Shown here: positions 1 to 10,693 of the stretch, piece by piece | Numbering within the stretch: position 1 is the first letter of the stretch | Layout: every line of letters begins with the position of its first letter | Source of the DNA: Acaryochloridaceae cyanobacterium SU_2_1 | GTDB taxonomy: Bacteria; Cyanobacteriota; Cyanobacteriia; Thermosynechococcales; Thermosynechococcaceae | Length of the DNA stretch: 43,043 bases | Direction: 5' to 3' | Assembly (NCBI GenBank): GCA_012030735.1 | Contig: JAAUUW010000008.1 | Coordinates: forward strand, 1 to 43,043 | Translations under genes and position numbers: made by a program | Notes under the pieces: model-generated | What the model saw: the letters and a program-made list of their open reading frames with translations, nothing else | Databases searched by the model: none | Told to the model about the DNA's origin: nothing

Positions 1-1497
<1,497 letters not shown>

Positions 1498-1502
1498 GCC
1501 CA

Positions 1503-1525
1503 CCTATTCTGCTTGGGCAGATAGG
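1503..1525 (+). terminator. Imperfect hairpin just after groEL
   Basis: CCTATTCTGC (1503-1512) can pair with GCAGATAGG (1517-1525) with one bulged T, starting six bases after the groEL stop. There is no T tract, so it may be an mRNA 3' end or processing structure rather than an intrinsic terminator. Confidence 0.4.
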
Positions 1526-1567
1526 CCTATCTCGTGAATAAGCTGCCTGAGTAATGCTCAGTTGTCG

Positions 1568-1594
1568 ACAGCCCGCTGCATTTCAGTGGGCTGT
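1568..1594 (+). terminator. Hairpin between groEL and lipA
   Basis: ACAGCCCGCTG (1568-1578) pairs with CAGTGGGCTGT (1584-1594) around a 5-base loop, giving an 11-bp stem with one G-U pair. It lies 70 bases past groEL and about 140 before lipA, so termination of groEL transcription is the likely role. A T run does not follow, as is common for cyanobacterial 3' hairpins. Confidence 0.6.
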
Positions 1595-1735
1595 TGAAGG
1601 TTATGGTGGTATGCGAATGCAACCCTTCAATCGGCTGAGCAGTGTTCTATCCATCCTGACTAGCCCCAGGCAGCAGTAAGGGCAAAACATCCTTTAGGAT
1701 AGACAATGGAGAGTCATGATAGGTGAGAGGGCGCT

Positions 1736-2647
1736 GTGGAGGTTAAGCCAGATTGGTTGAGGGTCAAAGCGCCTCAGTGGGAGCGAGTGGGGGCGGTTAA
1801 AGATATTCTGCGGGACTTGTCCCTGAACACCGTTTGTGAAGAAGCCTCTTGTCCTAATATTGGGGAATGTTTTCAGCAGGGCACCGCTACCTTTTTGATT
1901 ATGGGGCCTGCCTGTACAAGGGCCTGTCCCTATTGTGATATTGATTTCGAGAAAAAACCCACAGCCCTTGATCCAACGGAACCAGAACGTTTGGCGGTAG
2001 CGGTGCGGCGGATGAATTTGAAGCATGTGGTGATTACCTCAGTCAATCGAGATGATTTACCTGATGGGGGGGCCTCTCAATTTGTTGAATGTATTCACAA
2101 GATTCGGGCCTGCTCTGCTCATACCACAATTGAGGTATTGATTCCTGATCTCTGTGGAAATTGGCCAGCCTTGGCCACTATTTTGCAAGCAGAACCTGAG
2201 GTGCTGAATCATAATACGGAGACAGTGCCTCGGTTATACCGACAGGTGCGCCCCCAAGGAAATTATGATCGGACTCTGGAATTGTTGTTGCGATCTCGCC
2301 AACTGGCTCCCTGGGTTTACACAAAATCCGGCATCATGGTGGGCCTAGGAGAAACCGACGCAGAAATTCAAGCCGTCATGGCCGACCTCCGCCAGGTTGA
2401 CTGCGATATTCTCACTATTGGTCAATATCTCCAACCAACCGCCAAACATTTAGGGGTACAGACCTTTGTACACCCCAATCAGTTCGCCCGTTGGCAAGCC
2501 CTGGGAGAGGAGATGGGATTTTTGCAAATTGTATCTTCACCCCTAACGCGGAGTTCTTATCATGCAGAACAAGTGCAAGCCCTGATGGTGCAATATCCTC
2601 GTTCAAAGTCAGCAGCTCGTCAAACATCCTCTGAAAGCCTTGTTTGA
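1736..2647 (+). CDS. lipA: Lipoyl synthase LipA (radical SAM)
   Basis: Inserts two sulfurs into octanoyl groups on lipoyl-domain proteins such as pyruvate dehydrogenase E2 and glycine cleavage H protein. The auxiliary cluster motif C34-x4-C39-x5-C45 and the radical-SAM motif C60-x3-C64-x2-C67 (CTRACPYC) are both intact, followed by [14 protein letters not shown] and, near the C terminus, the conserved RSSYHA that ligates the auxiliary cluster. The 303-residue length is normal. The start is a GTG preceded by GAGAGG (1725-1730) at 5-base spacing; the protein begins close to the conserved KPxWL segment, which supports it. The gene is monocistronic here. It has no fault that I can see, unlike many neighbours. 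Confidence 0.96.
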   Translation: MEVKPDWLRVKAPQWERVGAVKDILRDLSLNTVCEEASCPNIGECFQQGTATFLIMGPACTRACPYCDIDFEKKPTALDPTEPERLAVAVRRMNLKHVVITSVNRDDLPDGGASQFVECIHKIRACSAHTTIEVLIPDLCGNWPALATILQAEPEVLNHNTETVPRLYRQVRPQGNYDRTLELLLRSRQLAPWVYTKSGIMVGLGETDAEIQAVMADLRQVDCDILTIGQYLQPTAKHLGVQTFVHPNQFARWQALGEEMGFLQIVSSPLTRSSYHAEQVQALMVQYPRSKSAARQTSSESLV

Positions 2648-3080
2648 TGGTTTAAAACTAGAGTTTTATAGAAAGCTGATGATTTGATTTGAACCCATGG
2701 CCGCTCGATTGCGAATCGAGTTGCGAGAAACCCAAAAAGACTTTTCCAGGGACGAACTGGGCACTGTTGAAGAGGAAAGGCAAATGCCCTGCGTAACCAG
2801 CGTTGAACCTCATGCCATCTAAAGAACAACAAGGGCAAGCATCATTGAAGTCCTTGAGGTGCGCGTTGGAGCAATTCCTGCGTCGATCAAAGTACAGCTT
2901 GATTCAGATCCTAGATCAAGAGCTATTTCGGTAAATTCCAAACCTCGCTTGGTGTTCTACAGCCCTTTCCACATATGCTTTGTAAGACTTGCTGTGAAAA
3001 GTCAGCGTAGAAAGGGGGGTGCGGTAGAATCAAGATTGTCTGCTGCTCTACGCCTAGAGTGTCGGCCCTATCTATTTTAT
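2648..3080. other. Convergent spacer between lipA and the GGDEF gene
   Basis: No convincing gene is seen on either strand in this 430-base stretch; open frames here are short and lack any recognisable family. The only structure I noticed is a palindrome CTCGATT-GCG-AATCGAG at 2704-2720, next to bases that resemble the 3' half of a tRNA read on the minus strand (see findings). It may be decayed sequence. Confidence 0.5.
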
Positions 3081-4992
3081 TCAGTCGGGTTTAATATCCA
3101 TCGCCTGGCGATAAGAGAGAATTCGATGTCGCCCTGCTTGTTTAGCGGCATATAGAGCCTGGTCCGCTTGGGAAATGATCAGGTCTAAATTGTCCGAAAT
3201 TTTAGGGATCAGGCTGGTTACTCCCATACTCAGCGTAATGACATTACTCACCTCAGAGGCTTGGTGTGGAATTTGTACGGTTGCGATCGCAGTTTCCATC
3301 GCCGTCGCCACCGTCAGTGCCCCTGCACTATCAGTATTACTCAGAATTACGGCAAATTCTTCGCCTCCATACCGAGCCACCAAATCTGTTGGGCGCTGCA
3401 GCACCTTAACGATCATCTGGGCAACTTGCACCAAGCAATCATCACCGCTTTGATGTCCATAAAAATCGTTGTATCCCTTGAAATAGTCAATATCAATCAT
3501 AATTAAGGATAAAGGCTGCTGTTCTCGTTGATGGCGCGGCCATTCCAACGCTAAATAATGATCAAAACAGCGGCGATTAGCAATCTGAGTCAAACCATCT
3601 AAATTCACCAATGCTTCCAATTTCTGATTGACACTGACTAGCGCCTTCGTCCGTTCTTGGACCCGATTTTCTAAGGTTTGAAGGGCAGATTTCATCTGGC
3701 TTTCCATATAATTGAAGGTATCGGCAAGCCTTTCCAACTCAGCAATTCCCTTAACCTTGACCTCTTGATTCAAATTGCCTGGCAATCGCTTCACTGGCAG
3801 CATTTAAGTGCCGAATGGGAACCGCAATCCAATTAGAGGTAATCAGACCCAATCCTGTGGAGAGGATTAGGGTGACTAGACAAATTAAAATTGTGACGTC
3901 ACGGTTAGCCTGGATTTCTGCTACAAAGTCAGATTTTGGGGTGACCATCACCACCAACCAATCCAAGCCATATTGATCTTGGTAAGGCATCACCTTAATA
4001 AAGAGATGTTGAGTGAGATCGGCATGGAAAAACTTCGCTATAGAGGGATTTTGAGCAAGATCAGCATGGAAAAACTTGGGTTGTTGGATCGCCTCTAAAC
4101 GGCCAAACTGTTTGATTAAAGTCTGGGCTACAGTGCGAGTCATAGGTTCATTGCTCTGCAAAGCATTAACCCTGGTCGGCTTACCTTTGACAACCGGGGT
4201 TAGAGACTCTTGCCCAGAACTGGCAACCATCAGCCCAGAGCGCTCCATGATCAAAAGTCGTCCTGTGCCTTGGCTATCTAGTGTTTTCAAAAATTCGCTG
4301 ATCTGTGAGAGCGCTAGATCGATCCCGAAGACACCCAGTAACTTCTTTTGCTGATCATAGACTGGTACACTCGCCGAGATACTGATCTGGGTATACGGCT
4401 CGGGCCAAATATAAATTGAACTCCAGATTTGTTTCCCTGCTTTAACTGCATCTTGATACCAAGCCAGCTCACTGACCCCTGGATTTTCTTGGGTTTTAAG
4501 GGCCAGTCGATTCCCCTGCTCATCAACAGCATAAGAAAGGAATTGGCTGGGCTTAGAGCTCGAAACTTCGGCAATTTCTAACTGATTACTTAGTTTATAG
4601 CCAGCCCCGATAAATCCCCCTGCTGAGCTGCCAAAATTGACATAGGTAAAATCGAAGGTCTTTAGCTGGCGATAAAAGTATTTGCCCAGGGATTGAAAAT
4701 CTTTCAAATCTAAGACACCTGCCTTGAAGGCATCTAGATTTGTGTCATTAATGTCTTGGGCTTGTCCCAAATAACTATTGAGATGCTGCCTAAGGCGATT
4801 GCTCTTCTCCATCATTAAGTCATGGGCTAATTCTTCCACCGCTTTCTGCCCACTGCGATAGGACAGGTAGCCCACCAGTCCCACTATCCCTAAGGTTTGC
4901 AACAGAAAGGGAACAATCAACACAGCTCTGAGAGAAGGTCGCCAAGTTTTTTTATGATGTTGGGGAAATTGCCGGAGTTGATGGCGAGCCAT
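3081..4992 (-). CDS. Membrane diguanylate cyclase: dCache sensor, HAMP, GGDEF (one frameshift)
   Basis: Predicted to make cyclic di-GMP from GTP in response to an extracytoplasmic signal. In order: a membrane segment at about residues 22-44, a periplasmic double-Cache sensor to about 360, a second membrane segment, HAMP, a coiled coil (QTLENRVQERTKALVSVNQKLEAL), and GGDEF. The active loop is GGEEF with D at LIMIDIDYFK, so catalysis should be possible. RPTD, five residues ahead of GGEEF, matches the RxxD product-inhibition site. The frame breaks inside HAMP at about 3777-3783: two extra G would give AIARGNLNQEV, the normal HAMP sequence. The sensor also holds a 14-residue tandem duplication (KFFHADL twice). 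No strong ribosome site precedes the ATG. Confidence 0.88.
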
Positions 4993-5194
4993 GAGCGCAG
5001 CGGAGGGATAGAGGCCGATAGTGATAGTGCTGAACAGCCTTGTAGATATGGCGCTGGATCAAAGATTAGCACCAAATAAGTTCAGAGAAGATATCGATAG
5101 TCTGCACTGAGTCAAGGATAGCGAACCGCACAGGAGTCGCATCTATCACTGCGTCAATAATAATCCACGTTGCCAGGTGGTGGTGGCTGCGATC

Positions 5195-6748
5195 CTACCT
5201 AGAGTGATGAAAGAGCGCTAGATTACTCACTAGATCGGAGGAGGGTATGGAACGTTCCATTGCCAAGGTTTTGGGCAAAGAGACAGCTTCGTAAGTTTCT
5301 GCCATTAATGCTGCGGTTGTGGGTTCACTCCAGCGCACTAACCAAGTCGGGTGCAAGCCCAGTACGACAATCAGGGCTACCAGAACCAATGCTGGAATCC
5401 GTTCATTCCAATTGACCTTGGAGTAATAGGCAAGGTTATTGTCTAGCTTGCCAAAGCAGGTACGATTGAGCAAAATCACAAAATAAACTGCGGTTAGCCC
5501 CGTGCCCACAACGCTAATCAGAGTCTGAATCGGAAAGGCTATATAGCTACCCTGAAATACGAGAAACTCAGCAATAAAGCCCACCAGGCCAGGAATACCG
5601 GCGCTAGCCATCCCCCCCAGGACTAGAAGTGCGCTGATTAATGGTAGACCCCGAACAGGGTTCATTAGGCCATTTAAGACCTCTAAATCGCGAGTCCCTA
5701 CCTTGGTTTCAACGATGCCGACCAAGTGAAATAAGAGTGCCAAAATTAGGCCATGGGCAAACATTTGAGCAATGGCTCCGATTATACTTAGCTCGGTCTG
5801 AGCGGCGGCAGCCAAGAGGATGTAACCCATATGACCAACAGAGCTATAGGCCACCATCCGTTTGATATCTTTTTGGGCAATGGCAGCTAAGGCTCCATAT
5901 AAGACACTGAACACAGCCCAAGTGGCTAACCAAGGGGAAAGTTTGACCCAGGCATCGGGAAATAGTTGCATACAAAATCGGAAAATGCCGTAGGTACCAA
6001 GTTTAGCGAGCACCCCGCCTAATAGGATGGAAACGGGGGTAGAAGCGGTAACATAGGTGTCTGGGAGCCAGGTATGCAAGGGTACCAAGGGTGTTTTAAT
6101 GCCAAATCCCAACAGCAGTAGCACTAACAGCAGATATTGGATATTAAGAGGCAAGGTCTGATTGAGGAGGGTTTCATAGGTAAAACTGGTGGTGTCGCTA
6201 AACCAAATGACCCCTAAAAAGCCTGCTAATATCAGACCTCCAGAGGTGGCGGTATAGAGCAAAAACTTGGTAGCGGCACTGCCTTGCTGAGTGCCGCCCC
6301 AAACGGAGATCAACAGATAGAAGGGGATGAGTTCTATTTCGTAGAACAGAAAGAACAATAATAGGTTCTGGGCTAGAAAGGCCCCAGCTACCCCACCACT
6401 GATCAACAAGATCAAGCTATAAAAGAGGCGGGGTCGTTCTGTATCGACGCGGCTACTATAGATGGCAATCCAGGTTAGTAGGGTATTGAGGAGTAATAGA
6501 GGTAGGGATAGACCATCTACTCCTAATTCATAGCTCAACCCCAGATAGGGCAACCAAGGCAAAGACTCGCGAAACTGAAAGCTGGGAGTACTCAGATTAA
6601 ATTGACTCACCAGCCACAGCATCCATAGCAATGTTGCGCCTGACAGGAATAAGGACAGGAGGCGGACTCGATGGGCTGCAATTGCTTGGGGCAGCAAGGC
6701 GATGACCACAGCAGCAATACAGGGAAACCAAATCAGGACACTGAGCAT
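5195..6748 (-). CDS. ndhD: NAD(P)H-quinone oxidoreductase subunit 4, NdhD3/NdhD4-like
   Basis: Antiporter-like proton-channel subunit of thylakoid/plasma membrane NDH-1. It is almost entirely hydrophobic with about 14 helices. Typical signatures are FYEIELIPFYLLI (helix with the key Glu), GFGIKTPLVPLHTWLPD (channel Lys) and QKDIKRMVAYSSVGHMGY. The frame is open to 6841, but MLSVLIWFPCIAAVVIAL at 6748 matches the usual NdhD N terminus, and the 31 extra residues are hydrophilic and unlike NdhD. It lies 53 bases downstream of ndhF, same strand, so the two are presumably cotranscribed as in ndhF3-ndhD3 or ndhF4-ndhD4 CO2-uptake operons. Which paralogue it is cannot be settled by eye, and no cupA/cupB follows. 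Confidence 0.88.
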   Translation of the reverse strand: MLSVLIWFPCIAAVVIALLPQAIAAHRVRLLSLFLSGATLLWMLWLVSQFNLSTPSFQFRESLPWLPYLGLSYELGVDGLSLPLLLLNTLLTWIAIYSSRVDTERPRLFYSLILLISGGVAGAFLAQNLLLFFLFYEIELIPFYLLISVWGGTQQGSAATKFLLYTATSGGLILAGFLGVIWFSDTTSFTYETLLNQTLPLNIQYLLLVLLLLGFGIKTPLVPLHTWLPDTYVTASTPVSILLGGVLAKLGTYGIFRFCMQLFPDAWVKLSPWLATWAVFSVLYGALAAIAQKDIKRMVAYSSVGHMGYILLAAAAQTELSIIGAIAQMFAHGLILALLFHLVGIVETKVGTRDLEVLNGLMNPVRGLPLISALLVLGGMASAGIPGLVGFIAEFLVFQGSYIAFPIQTLISVVGTGLTAVYFVILLNRTCFGKLDNNLAYYSKVNWNERIPALVLVALIVVLGLHPTWLVRWSEPTTAALMAETYEAVSLPKTLAMERSIPSSDLVSNLALFHHSR

Positions 6749-6801
6749 GGCAGGATGATGGGGCTGAGCAACGGTAGGTGAGTAAGGAAAAAGGTGTGAG
6801 T

Positions 6802-8660
6802 CTAGAAAACAGACTGAAGGAGGGGCGCAATCAAGGGCCAAACCAACAATAAGATAATGATGAACACCCCAGACATAATAGTCAGCAGATAGAACTGGGC
6901 TTGGCCAATATTTCCATACTTGAGGGATTCACCACTAAAGAGAGAGGCTTGGCCAATGAGATTTACAATGCCATCAACAATGTTGCGATCGAACCAATCT
7001 GTCAAGCGTGAGAGCTGATCGACCCCGAGAACAACGCTGGAGCGATAGAGCTTTGGTGTATACATGTCAAAAGGCAAAAAAGTTTTTGCAGGGGTGCCCA
7101 GGGAATTTCTACAGGTTTAGGAATGCTGTTGCCTAGGTATACAAAGGAGCTGAGACTACAACCAAGCACCGTGACTGACCAACAGCCCCACTAAGGCATA
7201 TTCAACTCAGAGAAAGAGGGGAGCTGACCAAGGCGTTGCAGAATAATCGGTAGGTGCAAGGTAGCACCAGCCAAAATAGTGGTGGGTAGGACAATTAACC
7301 ACAAACCCTCTGGCGATCGCACTGTCATTTGTTGCGCCTTGCCTCCAAAAATCAAGCTAAACTCCCGCATCACGCTAAATCCTGTCAAGGCATTGACCAC
7401 CACCAACAGACCCACCAACCCTGGATGGGTAACCCAAAGACCATCGGCTAGTTTCAGTAAGGCCCAAAAGCCACCTAGAGGAGGAAAGGCCATTAAACCT
7501 GCACCGCCCACTAAGTAGCTTAATCCCGAGATCGGGCGACGACTCCAGAGCCCTCCCATCTGGGTTAGGTCTTGGGTAATTGCATTGAGAACAATGGAAC
7601 CAGTACTCATAATCAGTAGGGCCATGGCTAGGGCATAGGCTAGCATCAACCACAGAGCTGCTGCGGTTTGTTGGGTGCCCGTCGCAATGAAGATTAAGCC
7701 CATATACACACTCGTGGTGTAGGACAAGGCTCGCTTGACATCAATTTGGGCGATCGCAATCAAGATGCCTCCCACTGCTGTTACCCCCCCAATCACGATC
7801 ATAGCCGTTAGGGTTAGGGGAGAGAGAGCCAGCACAGGCCCCAATTTAATTAAGACCCAAGCCCCGGTCGAGACAACCACCGAGTTACGCAACACTGTTC
7901 CGGGCATCGGTCCTTCCATGGCTTCATCTAACCAGAGATGCAAAGGGAATTGAGCGCATTTGCCCATGGGCCCCGCGATTAAGCTCAGTCCTAGTAAGGT
8001 CATCACCCTTGGATCAACCTCTGCTGTCTGTGCCCAAACTCCTAATTTCTGATAGTCCCAGGTCCCTGCTAGGGGGTAGATCGCTAACACCCCCATTAGC
8101 AAGAAGAGATCACCAATTCGCTTAGTTAGAAAGGCATCTCGGGCACCCGTCACCACCAAAGACTGATTGAACCAAGTGCCGACAATCAAATAGGTAGCTA
8201 AGGTGAGAATTTCTAGAAGGATGTAGCTAAAAAATAGTGAATTACACAGGGCCAGTGAGCACATCCCTGTTTCAAACAAAGCCAGCAAGGAAAAAAAACG
8301 TGCCCAGCCCCAGTCTGTCTCTAAATACCCTACTGCATAGAGTTGGGCCAGAAAGTTCAAGCCCGTCACTACCAAACAAACTGAGATTGTTGTCGTAGAC
8401 ACTTCTAGAGGCAAGTTCAGATTCAAGCCCGCGACCTCTAACCAAGGAAGCGCTAGGTATTCGGGAGGCTGATCCCAAAGGACAGGAAAGGTACCCAGCC
8501 CATGAATAAATGCCATGAGAGTCATGAGCAGGTTGACATACCCTGCGGGTCGAGGTCCTGTGCGGCGAATGATAGAGGGCGTCCAGAGCAGAGACACCAC
8601 CATGCCCACTAAGGGATAGCAAGGAATAAGCCAAGCAGTCTGAGCGAGGAACTGGAACAC
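6802..8660 (-). CDS. ndhF: NAD(P)H-quinone oxidoreductase subunit 5, NdhF3/NdhF4-like, disrupted near the 3' end
   Basis: Antiporter-like subunit of an NDH-1MS type complex that drives CO2 hydration. Family landmarks are RTGPRPAGYVNLLMT, LYAVGYLETDWGWARFF, RDAFLTKRIGDLFLLMG, GKCAQFPLHLWL and the C-terminal FDMYTPKLYRSSVV. The best start is GTG at 8660 (FQFLAQTAWLIP), not the longer frame to 8714. The gene is interrupted: an in-frame TAG at 7191-7193, and a TTTT run (7069-7072 on plus as AAAA) with one base too many before DMYTPKLY. Between 7175 and 7190 another frame reads LVGLLV, so the TAG may itself come from two compensating indels. The last ~90 residues lie in a separate frame (6802-7077). 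It may be a pseudogene or sequence error. Confidence 0.85.
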
Positions 8661-8710
8661 GAGGATTTTATGCAGGATAAAGGACAGATATAGTTGCAAG
8701 TAGATAATTA

Positions 8711-8736
8711 TCAACTTTTATTTATTCAAAAGTTGA
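8711..8736. promoter_or_regulatory. Candidate LysR-type operator upstream of ndhF
   Basis: TCAACTTTT (8711-8719) and AAAAGTTGA (8728-8736) form a perfect 9-bp inverted repeat with an 8-base gap, 51-76 bases upstream of the preferred ndhF start. A further TCAA..TTGA half-site pair lies at 8748-8757. In cyanobacteria ndhF3 operons are controlled by the LysR-type regulator NdhR/CcmR, which binds AT-rich dyads; assigning this dyad to such a protein is inference. Confidence 0.5.
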
Positions 8737-8981
8737 TTTATCTCAACTCAACATTGATGATACCGCAATAAAACTTCATTTTTTTGCTTGTTCTGATTGA
8801 AAAGGTTGAGTTATTTGTAGGTAATGTTATAAGAAAACTTATGATTTATCTGATCCTATCAGCTTTTTTGGGTCCTATCGCAAAGAGGCAAAGATGGAGT
8901 CTTGGCTGAGAGTTGACGATAATGGGAGAGAATATGCTTTATTTTTCATCTCATGGAAACCTCTGAATCTATGCCAAAGGG
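8737..8981. other. AT-rich spacer upstream of ndhF
   Basis: Noncoding, AT-rich region separating the ndhF promoter side from the transposase remnant. No gene is seen. It should contain the ndhF promoter on the minus strand, but I cannot assign -35 and -10 boxes with confidence. Confidence 0.4.
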
Positions 8982-9290
8982 CGTCATCTTTAGTCTGAAA
9001 TCATGGTGCTTAATGCCCGTAGTTATTGCTGCTATTTCCTCAGTTATCGAGACTTGGAAGCGATGAGGCTCGCAGAAGGGACCGAGGTTGATCACAGCCC
9101 CATTTATCATCGGATTCTCAAAGATTTACCTGAACTTGATAAGCCCATTCCTCGGCATCTCAAGCCCTTAACCAATTTCTAGAAAGTCGATGAAGCTTAT
9201 GTCAAAATCCGGGGAGATGAGAAGGCCTTGTTGCAAGCGATTGACTCAGAGAGCAACATCCTCGATGGGCGATCAATGAGAATCATAATC
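8982..9290 (+). pseudogene. Remnant of IS6-family transposase
   Basis: Reading from 8982 gives RHL*SEIMVLNARSY, then FLSYRDLEAM, VDHSPIYHRILKDLPELDK, RHLKPLTNF*KVDEAYVKIRG and LLQAIDSESNILD. This follows the N-terminal half of IS6-family DDE transposases (pattern SYRDLEEM, DHSTIYRW, W-x-VDETYVK with the first catalytic Asp, RAVDSEGNTLDF). Two stops replace residues that are normally Gln and Trp (TAG for CAG and TGG), and the catalytic second half is missing. Unlike most faults in this window these are substitutions plus truncation, so real decay is likely. No terminal inverted repeats were recognised. It abuts the start of the MFS gene. Confidence 0.78.
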
Positions 9291-9409
9291 CGACCTAACC
9301 TCTGGTCATCATGCAGCTATAGAAAGACGAACGCCACCCTGAAGGTAAGAAAAGACGGCGGGTAAAATACCTGTTGGCAGCATAGTCTTTGTCGAAGCTC
9401 GGAGGAGTT

Positions 9410-10561
9410 TTGTCCCCAAAGACATTGTTTGCGACGCAACCCCTTTCTCCCCCCCAGAAGATTTTGACCCAAACCATCTCTGTCGAAAACCGAGGCCGAC
9501 TAACGGCTGCTGGCTTTATTGGACTTTATCTCCACGGTATTGTTGTAGCCATGCCCGGTGCCTTTTTGGGACAGTGGACTGACAGTTTTGGCAAGAGCGT
9601 TAATATTGGCCTGTTTTACACCTTATTTTTGGTGAGTAGTTTTGTGGGTCTGGCCTGGGTCTCTCGGCAAAAATATCGACACCCTCTTTTTGCCCTGGCC
9701 TTTGCCTCGATTGGCTTCGCCTTTATCATGGCTGGCCTTGCCCCTACCTTTAGATGGATTGCGGGTGCGGCCTTGTTGTTTGGCTTTGGAGATGGCATGC
9801 TCAACTTCCATGCCAATAATCTTGTAGGGGAGTTGCACCCCCGCCATCGAATTACGGTGTTGAATTGGGCAAATGCGACCTTTGGACTGGGGGCATTGAG
9901 TGCGCCTTTAATCAATGCTGCCTTGCCCTGGCGCGGGGCATTTTACCTGGTCGCAGGTGCAACTATCCTGGCAACTGCCTTAGCTTGGCAGGCGCCCCCA
10001 GTGCAAAACTTTCGGCCTAGCCAAGATCAAATACAGTGGCAACTAGCTCGCCCATTTCTCCTCTTGATCTTGCTCTATGTGGGTTTAGAAAGCTCAATTG
10101 GCACTTGGAGTGGTTCTTATCTCAACAGCTTGGGGTGGAATAAAGACTGGCAGAGTGCCTTGCTTGCGGCTTACTGGGGCGGTCTAACTTTAGGGCGAAT
10201 GACGCTGAGCGCTTGGGTGGCGCCTCAGCCAGTGCAGCGATTGAAGGTTTTGCTGCTGATGGGGATGGGTGCGATCGCACTCACCTCTCTCCCTAGTTTT
10301 GGCTTCATATTTGCCATTGCCGCCTTTCTCTATGGCCCCACCTTCGCCACCCTCTTTGCCCTGCTGCAAGAGCGATGCGGCCATGTGGCCTTGGGCTATT
10401 TATTTTATGGGGCCTATCTAGGTAAAACTCTTATTCCGGCCGGCTTGGATCAAATCTCTAACCCGCTTGATCTGCGCTATGGCTTCTTAGGGCTAGCCTT
10501 ACTCCTCTACCTCAGCAGCTTGTTGCTACCAAGAGCATCCGCACATCAGCATGGACCTTAA
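9410..10561 (+). CDS. Major facilitator superfamily transporter, substrate unknown
   Basis: Polytopic inner-membrane secondary carrier of about 380 residues with the two-times-six helix pattern of MFS proteins. Residues such as GAFLGQWTDSFGKSVNIGL between helices 2 and 3 match the MFS motif A region (usually GxLaDrxGrk), and LFGFGDGMLNFHANNLVGEL falls in helix 5. The start is uncertain: TTG at 9410 follows GGAGG (9401-9405) at 4 bases; TTG at 9389 is an alternative, and no ATG fits. The upstream 120 bases are transposon debris, so the original start could have been altered. Sugar/fucose-permease-like fold is possible; I cannot name the substrate. The repeat at 10551 overlaps its stop. Confidence 0.8.
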   Translation: MSPKTLFATQPLSPPQKILTQTISVENRGRLTAAGFIGLYLHGIVVAMPGAFLGQWTDSFGKSVNIGLFYTLFLVSSFVGLAWVSRQKYRHPLFALAFASIGFAFIMAGLAPTFRWIAGAALLFGFGDGMLNFHANNLVGELHPRHRITVLNWANATFGLGALSAPLINAALPWRGAFYLVAGATILATALAWQAPPVQNFRPSQDQIQWQLARPFLLLILLYVGLESSIGTWSGSYLNSLGWNKDWQSALLAAYWGGLTLGRMTLSAWVAPQPVQRLKVLLLMGMGAIALTSLPSFGFIFAIAAFLYGPTFATLFALLQERCGHVALGYLFYGAYLGKTLIPAGLDQISNPLDLRYGFLGLALLLYLSSLLLPRASAHQHGP

Positions 10562-10634
10562 GTATTCCCAAAAAAGATCGAGTTGATCGCTTTTTGCGTT
10601 AGCCAGATTATTTTATGTTGCGCTAGCCAATCAG
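10551..10634 (+). repeat. Direct repeat, copy 1 (about 83 bp)
   Basis: Bases from ATGGACCTTAAGTATTCCC through GCTAGCCAATCAG recur at 12246-12328 with a handful of changes, including the 22 identical bases around ATTATTTTATGTTGCGC. Within each copy a 12-base element TGGCTAGnGCAA (minus strand) occurs twice. Copy 1 overlaps the end of the MFS gene and lies downstream of the prepilin-like gene. Confidence 0.85.
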
Positions 10635-10693
10635 TTTGAAGGGTGCCGTAGCACTCTATAGCAAACAGGACCCTAGCTCTTTGAGCTGACGGT

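Noticed and set aside
2859-3155. 98-residue open frame in the lipA/GGDEF spacer
   Set aside because: No ribosome site, no family resemblance, and it runs into the GGDEF gene on the other strand.
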